DNA from: [Flexibacter] sp. ATCC 35103
Lineage (GTDB): Bacteria; Bacteroidota; Bacteroidia; Flavobacteriales; Flavobacteriaceae
DNA length: 64,000 nucleotides
NCBI RefSeq assembly: GCF_001975985.1
Contig: NZ_MTQF01000011.1
Span: 143,638 to 207,637 of the forward strand
Reading direction: 5' to 3'
The notes beneath the pieces are model-generated. The model made no database searches, was not told where the DNA came from, and saw nothing but the letters and a program-made list of their open reading frames with translations. Made by a program: the position numbers and the translations under genes. Within the stretch, counting starts at the first letter, position 1; each line of letters begins with the position of its first letter. This document shows positions 47,468 to 56,358 of the stretch, one piece after another.

Positions 47468-47497
47468 CAAATGTAAAAATTAATATTTCCTTAACAA
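47468..47497 (-). promoter_or_regulatory. Promoter of the 45085-47409 receptor gene
   Basis: On the minus strand TTG (47495-47497), a 19-base spacer and TACATTTG (47468-47475) fit the flavobacterial consensus at its most common spacing. The leader to the ATG is about 55 bases. Confidence 0.72.
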
Positions 47498-47641
47498 ATA
47501 TTATTTAGCTTGATTTATTGTACTTTTTGTTATATTTTCCTCCGTTTTTTTAAAAGATTTCTGTGATGACTTTCAAATGAGTTAAAATTCTTACGTTCAT
47601 TAAAAAATTTGAAAAGGGTAGAAGTTACACTTCAAATGCCT

Positions 47642-47649
47642 TAATTTTG
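47642..47649 (+). promoter_or_regulatory. Probable -7 promoter element of the MFS gene
   Basis: TAATTTTG matches TAnnTTTG and lies 20 bases before the MFS start codon. No TTG at ideal -33 spacing was found. Confidence 0.45.
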
Positions 47650-47668
47650 CAGTCTGAAAAATTACTTC

Positions 47669-48829
47669 ATGATTTTACCTTTCTTTAAAAAAATTCAAAA
47701 TACGCCCAGAGGATTTAGAATAGCAAATACTGTATTTTTTTTCCTTTCCGGATTTGGATATTCTTCCTGGGTCTCCCGAATTCCGCATATAAAAGCACAA
47801 TTACATTTATCCGAAGCTGAATTTGGAACTGTTTTATTCGCCTTTCCTATTGGTTTGATGCTAACAATGCCTTTTACAGGAAGATTATTAAACAAATACA
47901 GCAGCCGTTACATCATGTTGCTTGGAGCAGTAATGTTTAACATTGTTCTTGCGTTACCCGGACTTGCCGGTTTTGTATGGCAGCTGGTCATTATACTTTT
48001 AATCTTTGGGGCTTCTCGTAATATCTTTAATTTATCTATTAATGCACAATCGCTTGAGGTTCAAAAATTATACAAGCAATCGATCATAACCCGTTTTCAT
48101 GCCGTTTGGAGTATTGCGGTTTTTTCGGGCGCAGGTTTAGGTTATGTAATGGTATCAAGGCATATTGCACCATCACATCATTTATTGGGAGTAAGTGTTT
48201 TTATGATGGCGCTTACTGCTTGTTTTTATCCTTTAAGTATTCATAATGAGCCTGTACCGGTGAAGAAGAAGTTCTTTTCGATGCCGGAAAAAAACCTGAT
48301 TAAGTTTGCCATAATTTGTTTTGTATCTATGGCTTGCGAAAACACCATGTATGATTGGAGCGGAATTTATTTCGAAAATATATTGCACGCTTCTCCAAAG
48401 TTAACCAGTGCGGCATTTGTATTTTTTGCAACCGCAGTAACTTTAGGGCGTTTGTTTGGAGATTATGGAGTAATGAAATTTGGTACGAAACGAATTTTGC
48501 TCTACAGCGGTATTTTTATCACGGTAGGATTTGCAATTTGTTTTCTATTGCCTTTTATCTATCCAACGATTTTTGGTTATGTCTTAATCGGAGTTGGGGT
48601 TTCCTGCGTAGTTCCATTAGTATTTAGCATTGCTGGAAGATCTTCAAAATTGAGCAGTGGTTCTGCGTTAACTTCTATATCAACAATTGGTTACCTTGGT
48701 TTTTTATTGGTGCCGCCAATGGTTGGTTTTATCTCTGAATACTTAAGTATGAAATTCGCATTTTTGGTAATGGCATTTCTAGGTATACTGATGATTTTTA
48801 TGGTGAATAAAATAGGGGAGAACGAGTAG
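47669..48829 (+). CDS. MFS transporter (YbjJ-like)
   Basis: A 386-residue membrane protein with about 12 hydrophobic helices, the usual size of a bacterial major facilitator. The first helix and loop (ANTVFFFLSGFGYSSWVSRIPHIKAQL) and the A-like motif GRLLNKYSSRYIMLLG between helices 2 and 3 resemble the YbjJ/FucP-like branch. The central loop (residues about 190-210) separates two six-helix halves. The substrate is unknown; relatives are annotated as sugar or drug transporters without strong evidence. It is divergent from the receptor at 45085-47409, but nothing in its sequence specifically ties it to iron. Confidence 0.87.
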   Translation: MILPFFKKIQNTPRGFRIANTVFFFLSGFGYSSWVSRIPHIKAQLHLSEAEFGTVLFAFPIGLMLTMPFTGRLLNKYSSRYIMLLGAVMFNIVLALPGLAGFVWQLVIILLIFGASRNIFNLSINAQSLEVQKLYKQSIITRFHAVWSIAVFSGAGLGYVMVSRHIAPSHHLLGVSVFMMALTACFYPLSIHNEPVPVKKKFFSMPEKNLIKFAIICFVSMACENTMYDWSGIYFENILHASPKLTSAAFVFFATAVTLGRLFGDYGVMKFGTKRILLYSGIFITVGFAICFLLPFIYPTIFGYVLIGVGVSCVVPLVFSIAGRSSKLSSGSALTSISTIGYLGFLLVPPMVGFISEYLSMKFAFLVMAFLGILMIFMVNKIGENE

Positions 48830-48911
48830 TTTTTTTGAAGTTTCAATCCCGAGGCTTCGGGACTAAGTTGCTGAGGTTCTATGGCTTTATTTAGTTTTGT
48901 TAGTGTTTAAA

Positions 48912-49007
48912 CTGGACTAAAGTCCAGCCTTACAAAATAAATAGAACAGAAGGTTCTTACTTTAAAATTCCGAAGGAATGATCTATAGTGTAGAGCTGGA
49001 CTTTAGT
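48912..49007. repeat. Cluster of small palindromes with a 13-bp inverted repeat
   Basis: CTGGACTAAAGTCCAG (48912-48927) is a palindrome. Its half ACTAAAGTCCAGC (48916-48928) is repeated in exact inverse at 48995-49007. Between them lies another palindrome, ATTCCGAAGGAAT (48967-48979). A TCCCGAGGCTTCGGGA palindrome lies nearby at about 48847-48862. These look like REP-type units in the intergenic region between two convergent genes. Confidence 0.65.
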
Positions 49008-49089
49008 TTAAAAAAATGTAGCAAATGTAAATAATATTACATTATAAGAATCTTGATTCCAATTGTTGAAAACAAGTTTTTACAAATCA

Positions 49090-49566
49090 TTATTTCTTCG
49101 CCATTACAAATTTCTCCGTTGTAACTTTTCCATCTAATTTCCCCGAAATTTCAGCTGTTATAGTATTATCAGCGCCTTTTGAATACGTGATTTTTTGAGG
49201 ATAATCATGTTTTGGATTTTCGAAAACCAATTGTTTATCAGATTCTGCAGTTGAATTGAATGCAACAGGTTTATCATCATTTTGACCTTTTACGGTTGCA
49301 AAATAGGTTAGTGTTTCTCCTTTTTGAGCCAAAACAATGTTTTCGAAATGCAAAGTATCTTTTCCTTTTATAAAGTATGAAGCAGCACTAAAAGTACTGT
49401 CATTTAGTTTGATCCAATTTTCTGAAAGTGTGCCATCAGTAGATTTATTTTCCCAGTTGCCAATAAGCCAATCAGCAATTTTGATTTTATCTTTTTCAAC
49501 AGATTCCTTTTTCTGGCAAGAAACAATGGCTACGAAAAGAATTAAAAGAGTAATTTTTTGAAACAT
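49090..49566 (-). CDS. DUF6265 family lipoprotein
   Basis: A 158-residue lipoprotein: signal sequence with lipobox VSC (Cys17) and a charged linker. The mature domain begins IADWLIGNWENKSTDGTLSENW, and FENPKHDYPQKITYSKG is the other family hallmark of DUF6265 (lipocalin-like barrel of unknown function). It is probably anchored in the outer membrane facing the periplasm. It is transcribed on its own; dispersed repeats lie on both sides. Confidence 0.82.
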   Translation of the reverse strand: MFQKITLLILFVAIVSCQKKESVEKDKIKIADWLIGNWENKSTDGTLSENWIKLNDSTFSAASYFIKGKDTLHFENIVLAQKGETLTYFATVKGQNDDKPVAFNSTAESDKQLVFENPKHDYPQKITYSKGADNTITAEISGKLDGKVTTEKFVMAKK

Positions 49567-49652
49567 ATATTTTGATTTTTTGGTGTTAATTTGAAATACT
49601 AAATTATGAAAAAAAAGTTAGCTACAAATCTCACTAATTTATACGAATTTTA

Positions 49653-49750
49653 TTTCACGCAGATTTAAAAAGATTTGAGCTGATCTTCACAGATTTGTAT
49701 AATTTAAAATCAAAATTTAATCTGCCCAAATCTGCCCAATCTGCGTGAAA
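49653..49750. repeat. Inverted repeat of the CACGCAGATT/GTGGCTAA type
   Basis: TTTCACGCAGATT (49653-49665) and AATCTGCGTGAAA (49738-49750) are exact complements. Inside are several AGATTT/AAATCT half-sites, and outside are TTAGCTACAAAT (49618-49629) and AATCTGTGGCTAA (49773-49785), which also pair imperfectly. The TTAGCCAC word links it to the repeat at 6555. It lies just downstream of the topB stop and may end that transcript. Confidence 0.6.
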
Positions 49751-49791
49751 CAAAAATCATTTTAATCTTTATAATCTGTGGCTAAAAATTT

Positions 49792-52107
49792 TTAAACACT
49801 TTCACTCAATATAGAATAAACCAATTCTTTAGTTGGTTTTTGATCTTTTAGTTTGGCTCTTACATCATCAAAAGTAACTTTAAAATCACAACCTAATTTA
49901 TAATCGCCACAACCATAAGCGGTTTTACCTTTCATGATTGTTCCTTTTTTACATTTCGGACAAGTTAGAGCGTCTGGTTCAGATGTTGCAGCGGGTTTTG
50001 GTTTTGCCTTTGGAGTTGTTTTCTTGGTTTCTAGTTTGAGTTTGTAATTTTCCTCAAAACGTATCAAACCTTCCACAGTTCCTTCTTCAGTTTTAAAACC
50101 TTTTATATTTACGGTTGATCCTTTCTGGATTAATCTTAAATACTGACTTTCGGTTATTTTTTTCTCTGCAAAAGTATAAGGCAAAACAAAATCACAACCA
50201 GCTTTGTAATTACCGCATCCGTAAGCGGACTTTCCTTTTATCAAATTAGCTTTTTGACATTTCGGACAGGTTTCTGCTAAAATTCCGTCAGCTTTCTTTT
50301 TTTCTACTTTAGCGACTTCTTTCTGCACACTTCCGGCGTGGGAAATATTAGCGTGTCTGGTTTCACTTCGTACTTCGGTAACCAAAGCTTCGACCATTCG
50401 CTTCATGTTTTTTATAAAAGCTCCGGCGGTAAAAGTTCCTTTTTCGATATCTTTCAATTGTTTCTCCCAAGAACCTGTAAGCTCAGCCGATTTTATCAGT
50501 TCATTCTGAATCGTATCAATAAGCTGAATCCCTGTTGGCGTTGGTAAAACCTGCTTTTTATTTCGAACAATATACTGACGTTTAAAAAGTGTTTCGATAA
50601 TATTTGCTCGTGTCGACGGACGGCCTATACCATTTTCTTTCATCAATTCGCGTAAATCTTCATCGTCGACTTGTTTTCCTGCCGTTTCCATTGCACGAAG
50701 TAAAGTTGCCTCGGTAAACTGATTGGGCGGTTTGGTTTCTTTTTCTAAAAATGAAGGTTCATGCGGACCTTTTTCTCCCACAACAAAACTGGGTAAAAGA
50801 TCGGCTTCTTTTTCTTTGGCATTTGGGTCTTCAAAAACAACGCGGAATCCTTTTTTTAGGATTTCTTTTCCGGTAGTTTTAAACATTACATCGGCAGCTT
50901 TTCCTACTACTGTAGTATTGGCAACCAAACAATCGTCGTAGAAAACAGCAATAAAACGTTTGGTAATAATGTCATATACTTGCTGCTGATTGTATTGCAA
51001 ATTGCTCTCGATTCCGGTTGGAATAATCGCGTGGTGATCCGTAACTTTTTTATCATTGAAAACCTTAGGCGATTTCTTAATCTTTTTTTCTAAAAGCGGT
51101 TGCGTTAATTCACTGTATTTTTTTAAGCTTTGCAGAATCCCCGGTACTTTCGGGTAGATATCGTTTGGTAAAAAAGTCGTATCAACTCTGGGATATGTAA
51201 CTACTTTTTGCTCGTACAGCGTTTGTACAATTTTAAGCGTTTCATCTGCAGAAAATCCAAATTTTGTATTGCAATAAACCTGTAAACCTGTTAAGTCGAA
51301 TAGTTTTGGTGCGTATTCATTTCCGTTCTTTTTATCGACAGAAACAATTTCGAATTCGCTTTCTTTGACTTTATTGGCGAGAAGTTCTCCATCTTCTTTT
51401 TTCAGGAAACGGCCTTCTTCATAACTAAAAAGGGTTTCTCTGTATAAAGTCTGTAACTCCCAATAGGGCTGAGGTTTAAAATTTTCGATTTCTTTCCAGC
51501 GATCAACAACCATTGCCAATGTTGGCGTTTGCACACGGCCAATAGACAATACTTGTTTGTAACCGCCGTGTTTTACGGTATACAAACGCGTGGCATTCAT
51601 ACCTAATAACCAGTCGCCAATGGCTCTTGAAAATCCGGCGTAAAATAAATTATCGTAGTTCGCAGAAGGTTTTAAATTTTCGAAACCTTCTTTTATAGCT
51701 TCGGTTGTCAGGGACGAAATCCATAAACGCTGTACTTCGCCTTTGTAATGGGCTTCGTTCATTACCCAACGCTGAATCAATTCTCCTTCCTGCCCGGCAT
51801 CCCCGCAGTTTATCACTACTTCGGCTTTGTCGAATAGACTTTTTACTATTTTAAATTGCTTCTGAATTCCTGAATTCTCTACTACTTTAGTTTCAAACTT
51901 TTCAGGAAGCATGGGCAGATTGTTCAAATCCCAGCTTTTCCAGTGCGGTTTATAATCGTTGGGTTCTTTTAAAGTACATAAATGCCCAAAAGTATAGGTC
52001 ACGGCATAACCATTGCCTTCAAAATACCCATCGTGTTTGGTATTGGCACCCAAAACGGATGCAATTTCTCGTGCTACACTTGGTTTCTCAGCTATACAGA
52101 CCTTCAT
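49792..52107 (-). CDS. topB: DNA topoisomerase III (type IA)
   Basis: A 771-residue type IA topoisomerase that relaxes or decatenates DNA through single-strand passage. The TOPRIM domain is at the start (MKVCIAEKPSVAREIASVLG, and later NCGDAGQEGELI in place of DxDxEGE). The catalytic Tyr lies in KVVTYPRVDTTFLP. QLLSIGRVQTPTLAMVV-type sequence (here QVLSIGRVQTPTLAM) and NGIGRPSTRANIIETL are family landmarks. Two C-terminal zinc-ribbon-like repeats follow: CPKCQKANLIKGKSAYGCGNY and CPKCKKGTIMKGKTAYGCGDY, the topoisomerase C-terminal repeats seen in chromosomal and plasmid TopB of Bacteroidota. It stands alone on the minus strand. Confidence 0.92.
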   Translation of the reverse strand: MKVCIAEKPSVAREIASVLGANTKHDGYFEGNGYAVTYTFGHLCTLKEPNDYKPHWKSWDLNNLPMLPEKFETKVVENSGIQKQFKIVKSLFDKAEVVINCGDAGQEGELIQRWVMNEAHYKGEVQRLWISSLTTEAIKEGFENLKPSANYDNLFYAGFSRAIGDWLLGMNATRLYTVKHGGYKQVLSIGRVQTPTLAMVVDRWKEIENFKPQPYWELQTLYRETLFSYEEGRFLKKEDGELLANKVKESEFEIVSVDKKNGNEYAPKLFDLTGLQVYCNTKFGFSADETLKIVQTLYEQKVVTYPRVDTTFLPNDIYPKVPGILQSLKKYSELTQPLLEKKIKKSPKVFNDKKVTDHHAIIPTGIESNLQYNQQQVYDIITKRFIAVFYDDCLVANTTVVGKAADVMFKTTGKEILKKGFRVVFEDPNAKEKEADLLPSFVVGEKGPHEPSFLEKETKPPNQFTEATLLRAMETAGKQVDDEDLRELMKENGIGRPSTRANIIETLFKRQYIVRNKKQVLPTPTGIQLIDTIQNELIKSAELTGSWEKQLKDIEKGTFTAGAFIKNMKRMVEALVTEVRSETRHANISHAGSVQKEVAKVEKKKADGILAETCPKCQKANLIKGKSAYGCGNYKAGCDFVLPYTFAEKKITESQYLRLIQKGSTVNIKGFKTEEGTVEGLIRFEENYKLKLETKKTTPKAKPKPAATSEPDALTCPKCKKGTIMKGKTAYGCGDYKLGCDFKVTFDDVRAKLKDQKPTKELVYSILSESV

Positions 52108-52268
52108 TTTCTCTTTTACATTTGAAGAGCGAAATTAGGGATTTATTATAAGAAAGTTACTAAATTGCTAAGGTTCTAAGAAACTAAGTTTTTTGTATTG
52201 TCGTTAAGAAGCTGGATATGAAGTTTTTTAAGTTTGTTTTTTTATCTGGCGAAGTTACACGTTTAGTC

Positions 52269-52353
52269 TTTGCGAGGAACGAAGCAATCTCATCTAGAAT
52301 ATCCGTTCCAAATTATTATAGTGGTCGATTTTGATAGTGAGATTATTTCGTTT
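52269..52353. repeat. Intergenic repeat containing GCGAGGAACGAAGCAATCTC
   Basis: The word TTTGCGAGGAACGAAGCAATC at 52268-52288 region is a sequence I know as dispersed in many bacterial intergenic regions. An imperfect inverted copy (TGAGATTATTTCGTTT, 52338-52353) matches it at 13 of 16 positions, giving a hairpin. It lies between the topB start and the downstream end of the monooxygenase gene. Confidence 0.5.
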
Positions 52354-52381
52354 CATAGCAACTTAGAATCGTAGCATTTTT

Positions 52382-53542
52382 CTACACACCGGCAAAAAAA
52401 TCCAGCATTGTTTTCAACGCTTCTTTTGAGTGCATTTTTTCGCCATTCTCAAGTGATTCCTGTGCTGCTTTTGATGCTCTTTCTCGCATACTTATTTCAT
52501 AATCTGAAATAGCTTCCTGAACGGTTTTATAATGATCAGATGTCAGGAATTCGCTTAGTTCTAATGCATCCAGCATTGCCATATTTGCACCTTCGCCGGC
52601 AAAAGGAGGCATAACATGCGCTGCATCGCCAATAATAGTTAGGTTAGGCAAAGCTTCCCAGTTTTGATCTAAAGGCATGCAATTAATAGGGCGCGGAATA
52701 AAAGGTGCCGAAACATTCTCGAATAACTCGTACCAGATGTTGCTCCATTCCGGATATTCTTTTTTAAACCATTCCAGTATTTGTGTTTTATCAGTATAAT
52801 CCAGGTTATTGTTGGCTGACCAATTTTCCGGAGCTTTAAAACTTGCGTAAAAACCAAGTGCGCCGTCTCCTTTTTGTCCCATCAATAAATTTTTTTCATT
52901 CCCAAAAGCCATGATTTTTCCTCCGTTTAGTAAAGAATCGATTGCAGGCGTTGCTATTTTAGATTCATAAACATTACCTTCAATCATAGTAATGCCAGAA
53001 TAAAAGGCTTTTATATCAGTAATATAAGGTCGAATTTTAGAATTTGCCCCATCAGAACCAATTACAATATCAGCGTAAAATGACGATCCGTTTTTAAAAC
53101 TTAACAGCCAGCCTTCGTTTTGTGGTTTCATCGAAATAAAATGACTGTCCCAAACTATGGTTTCCGGTTGTAGGGATTCTAATAATATCTTTCTTAAAAC
53201 TCCGCGGTCGATTTCAGGTCGAAAAGATTCATTGCCAAAATCTTCCTCAACATTTGTTTCGTGATCGCTAAAAAATATTTTTGCGTTTTCGTCAGTAATA
53301 AGGGTTTTATCTGCCCCGGGCATAAAATTATTCTTGAATTCCTCAAATAAATTTGCTTTATGAATCGCTGCCAATCCTGAGTCGTCATGCAAATCAAGCG
53401 GAGAACCTTGTACTCGTGCATCTTTATTCAAATCTCTTTCGTATACTTTTACGTCTATGTTTTGCAATTGCAAAAGTCTGGCTAAAGTAAGTCCGCCGGG
53501 ACCGCCGCCTATAATGGCAACTTGTTTATTTTCTAGTAACAT
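52382..53542 (-). CDS. TetX-like FAD-dependent monooxygenase
   Basis: A 386-residue class A flavoprotein monooxygenase. The FAD-binding GxGxxG is IIGGGPGGLTLARLL, the NAD(P)H/FAD motif DG is VIGSDGANSKIRPY, and the GD motif is IIGDAAHVMPPFAGEGANMAM. The overall alignment, including VYERDLNKDARVQGSPLDLH, is clearly with TetX, the tetracycline-inactivating enzyme. However, residues known to contact tetracycline in TetX differ: the Gln192 position is Glu, Arg213 is Lys, and His234 is Gly (GALGFYASF instead of GALHFGISF). It should therefore be called TetX-like rather than a resistance gene. It lies 63 bases downstream of an AraC-type regulator in the same direction, which may control it. Confidence 0.88.
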   Translation of the reverse strand: MLLENKQVAIIGGGPGGLTLARLLQLQNIDVKVYERDLNKDARVQGSPLDLHDDSGLAAIHKANLFEEFKNNFMPGADKTLITDENAKIFFSDHETNVEEDFGNESFRPEIDRGVLRKILLESLQPETIVWDSHFISMKPQNEGWLLSFKNGSSFYADIVIGSDGANSKIRPYITDIKAFYSGITMIEGNVYESKIATPAIDSLLNGGKIMAFGNEKNLLMGQKGDGALGFYASFKAPENWSANNNLDYTDKTQILEWFKKEYPEWSNIWYELFENVSAPFIPRPINCMPLDQNWEALPNLTIIGDAAHVMPPFAGEGANMAMLDALELSEFLTSDHYKTVQEAISDYEISMRERASKAAQESLENGEKMHSKEALKTMLDFFAGV

Positions 53543-53605
53543 TCCTGTTTAAGTTTTAAATTAATTTTATTCCAATTGACTTATTAGCCTTTGGTTGGGA
53601 CAAAA

Positions 53606-54361
53606 TTATTGTGCTTTCAGGACAGATAATAGTATAAATCGGTCATTCGTGTTTTTAAGTAATTCGCTGGGAACTACGCCGGAAAATTTCTTGATCTCTT
53701 TTATGAAATGATTTTGATCGGTGAAGTTTAATTCCGGAAAAAGTTTGCCTTGGGCAATATGTTCTAATGAAGCTTTGAAACGCAGAATTTTACAAAATGC
53801 ATTTAACGAAAGTCCAAATTGTTTGTTGAAATAACGATTGATTTCACGGCTGCTCCAGGAAATTTCTTCAGAGAGTTGTTGTATTTTTATTTCGCCGTTT
53901 GATTCATAAACCAGTTTAAAAAGTTTGCGTTTTCTTTCATCGATTTTGTCCGGTAAAACTTCCTTTAGTTTTGCGGCTATTTTGGCATGAAAGGATTCGA
54001 AATCTTTTAAATCGTCGTTGGTAATATTCCAAAAGTCTTTTGGTAAAACTTTGGCACTATTTAATATATCGGCAATAGAAGTATGCAAAAGATATTCGGC
54101 TCCCAATGGTTTAAAACTAATTTTAAAAGCCAGCGTATTTGCCGGAATGATTTGTTGTTCAGGTACATTTTCCAGACCAATAAGTGCAATTTGAAATGGC
54201 TCTGATTTTGTCTTCATAAAAAACAAATCAATTCTTCCGTCTGGCATCAGGACAACTTCCATGTCATTGTTTGACATGTTATGAAACATTCCAATATTCT
54301 CTACAAAGTCAAGAAGTGACTCGTCTGGTTCTATGGCTTTGTAGTAGAAATCGTTGTTCAT
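53606..54361 (-). CDS. AraC-family transcriptional regulator
   Basis: A 251-residue protein. The N-terminal ~150 residues resemble the DUF6597/AraC sensor-like domain (LLDFVENIGMFHNMSNNDME, LMPDGRIDLFFMKT, PANTLAFKISFKPLGAEYLL). The C-terminal HTH part has IQQLSEEISWSSREINRYFN and QFGLSLNAFCKILRFKASLE, followed by the second HTH LNFTDQNHFIKEIKKFSGVVPSE, the classical AraC double-helix-turn-helix. It probably responds to a small molecule and controls the monooxygenase gene directly downstream (gap 63 bases), and perhaps itself. The upstream acyltransferase gene ends 36 bases before it, so all three could be one transcript. Confidence 0.87.
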   Translation of the reverse strand: MNNDFYYKAIEPDESLLDFVENIGMFHNMSNNDMEVVLMPDGRIDLFFMKTKSEPFQIALIGLENVPEQQIIPANTLAFKISFKPLGAEYLLHTSIADILNSAKVLPKDFWNITNDDLKDFESFHAKIAAKLKEVLPDKIDERKRKLFKLVYESNGEIKIQQLSEEISWSSREINRYFNKQFGLSLNAFCKILRFKASLEHIAQGKLFPELNFTDQNHFIKEIKKFSGVVPSELLKNTNDRFILLSVLKAQ

Positions 54362-54397
54362 TTTTTAAAATTAAAACTTAAATGGAAAAATTTAAAA

Positions 54398-55477
54398 TTA
54401 AACCTTTTTTCTTTTATCTGTTAAGTATTTTCGAATTGGAGTATCATAAAAAATCATGGTTAAATACGCGATTCCCACTAAAATAATTGTTCCTGTAATT
54501 ACTACAAAAGTAAGCTCATTTGTTTCTGGTTTGTATTTGGTGTAATAGTTTGCAAATATCCACATTGCTGCATAATGAGTCATGTATAGGGGATAAGATA
54601 TATTTCCTAAAAACACACAAAGTTTTCTAAATCCTGGTTTTAATGTTGCTCCGGCTCCTAAAATTATTAATAACGGAAAATACAACAAAACAATTATAGG
54701 TTCTGTCAGCCAATTAAAATCAGAAAAAGGCACAAAAAAAGCCAGCAATAGTAATATTGATAAACCTATAAATCCAAGCTTTGATTTAATAATCCAGTTG
54801 GAGCGATAGATGAGCATTCCTGCTAAAAACGAATACGAAATACGGGCAAAACCATCCCAGAAAGTTTCTCCGCTCCATCCGCCCAATAACGAACCTCCAG
54901 CACGATGACTGACAAAACAAAGACCTATTGCAGCAAAAACGGTTAATAAAAAGAGCAAACGACGACTTAGTTTATAAAGAAAAAGCGCGTATAGAATATT
55001 CGCCACATATTCCCAAAACAAAGACCAACCAGGCGCATTTAAACCAAATAAATTAAAATAGCGATCTGCCATAACCGGAAAAGGAATCAGAAAAACCGAT
55101 GCCAGAAATATCAAAATCAATTTACCTGTTTCGTAAGTTTCAGGATGACCGCCAAATGGATCATACAGAAAAGCCAATAAACCCAATACAGAACCAAAAA
55201 TAACCAAAGGATGCAACCTGATTAAGCGCAATTTAAAAAAGTCGCTAATTTTCATTTTGTCAATACGATCGTGATAAGCGTAAGCAATAACAAACCCGGA
55301 AAGACAAAAGAAAAAATCAACTGCCAGAAAACCATGTGCAATAAAATTTTCGCTTGGCGGATGAACGATTTCCATAAAATGAAAAATTACAATTGCCACA
55401 GCGGCTATTCCTCTTAATCCGTCGAGGATCTCAAAATGTTGTTTTGGTTTTAAGGTTTCGGTTTGGGTTTGTGTCAT
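54398..55477 (-). CDS. Acyltransferase 3 family membrane protein (OafA/YrhL-like)
   Basis: A 359-residue integral membrane O-acyltransferase with about ten helices. The start LDGLRGIAAVAIVIFHFME carries the catalytic His and the R..A... motif of the family (RGIAAVxIVxFHF), and GFLAVDFFFCLSGFVIAY is the second conserved segment. Members acetylate or succinylate surface polysaccharides, lipids or small molecules. No polysaccharide locus is nearby, so the acceptor is unknown. It is the first gene of a possible acyltransferase-regulator-monooxygenase run on the minus strand. Confidence 0.88.
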   Translation of the reverse strand: MTQTQTETLKPKQHFEILDGLRGIAAVAIVIFHFMEIVHPPSENFIAHGFLAVDFFFCLSGFVIAYAYHDRIDKMKISDFFKLRLIRLHPLVIFGSVLGLLAFLYDPFGGHPETYETGKLILIFLASVFLIPFPVMADRYFNLFGLNAPGWSLFWEYVANILYALFLYKLSRRLLFLLTVFAAIGLCFVSHRAGGSLLGGWSGETFWDGFARISYSFLAGMLIYRSNWIIKSKLGFIGLSILLLLAFFVPFSDFNWLTEPIIVLLYFPLLIILGAGATLKPGFRKLCVFLGNISYPLYMTHYAAMWIFANYYTKYKPETNELTFVVITGTIILVGIAYLTMIFYDTPIRKYLTDKRKKV

Positions 55478-55671
55478 GTTTATTGGCTTTTCGATAGGGA
55501 TTTATATAAAACAAATTAAAAAAGACTTTTAATTTGTTTGTAAACTTAATATATTTTATTCTCAACTTTATATTAGTAAACAGACATATATATTAAAAAC
55601 AAAAATAAAGAAAATAACTACAAAATTCTTGATTTATAATTTTTGCAACAAAAAAAGTCTAAATTTGTGAA

Positions 55672-56358
55672 ATGGAAAATTTTGAATTTGAAAATCATTT
55701 AGAACTAGGAACAGGTATTTTTACAGTTCCTGATATATCAAATATTTTAAATTTAAATTATAAAAAAGTACATAGTTTGCTAAACGAATATTGGGACAAA
55801 AGGTTTGCCAGTGAACTTGGTAAAAAATATTCATGGAGCATTCATAATAATAAAGCGGTAAGTTTTCACACTTTAGTAGAATTTTATATTTTCTTTCAGC
55901 TTAAAGAAGTTGGTGTTCCTACAGATCAAATTTTAAATGCGCATTCAGATTTATCAAAAAGATTTAATACAACATTTCCATTTGCTATTTCTGAGATAAT
56001 CAATAAAATGAATTGCGTAGGTAAAAGAATAGTGTTCGAGATAAACGAAAATGATTTAATCAATTTAGATTCAACCAAGCAATTGAATATGAAATTTATT
56101 AAGTCTTTTGCCCATAAATTAGATTTTGATAATGATAATTTGGCAAATAAATTTTATCCATTAGGAAAAGCAAAAAGTGTAGTTGTAGATCCAAGTCATC
56201 AATTTGGACAACCGGTTATTAAAAACACCAATATTTTTCCACAGACAATTTTTAACTTACATAAGGCTAAAGAAACGAAAAAATTTATTGCAGAATCATA
56301 TGAAATTTCACTTAAGCAAGTAAATGATGCAATTGAATATTGTAAAATTGTAGCATAA
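55672..56358 (+). CDS. DUF433 antitoxin (VapB45-like)
   Basis: A 228-residue protein. The N-terminal part (FTVPDISNILNLNYKKVHSLL) is a MerR-like winged helix with DNA-binding character. The C-terminal DUF433 domain shows VVVDPSHQFGQPVIKNTNIFP, matching the G.PvI.GTRi motif, followed by FIAESYEISLKQVNDAIEYC, the usual second helix pair. DUF433 proteins act as antitoxins to PIN-like toxins; length and order match the VapB45-VapC45 pair of mycobacteria (Rv2018-Rv2019). The stop codon overlaps the toxin ATG as TAATG, so the two are translationally coupled. Autoregulation through the winged helix is likely. The frame is not damaged. Confidence 0.83.
   Translation: MENFEFENHLELGTGIFTVPDISNILNLNYKKVHSLLNEYWDKRFASELGKKYSWSIHNNKAVSFHTLVEFYIFFQLKEVGVPTDQILNAHSDLSKRFNTTFPFAISEIINKMNCVGKRIVFEINENDLINLDSTKQLNMKFIKSFAHKLDFDNDNLANKFYPLGKAKSVVVDPSHQFGQPVIKNTNIFPQTIFNLHKAKETKKFIAESYEISLKQVNDAIEYCKIVA

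Noticed and set aside
52382..53542. Calling this gene tet(X), a tetracycline resistance determinant
   Set aside because: Key substrate-contact residues differ (Gln192, Arg213, His234 positions), so only the family can be claimed.
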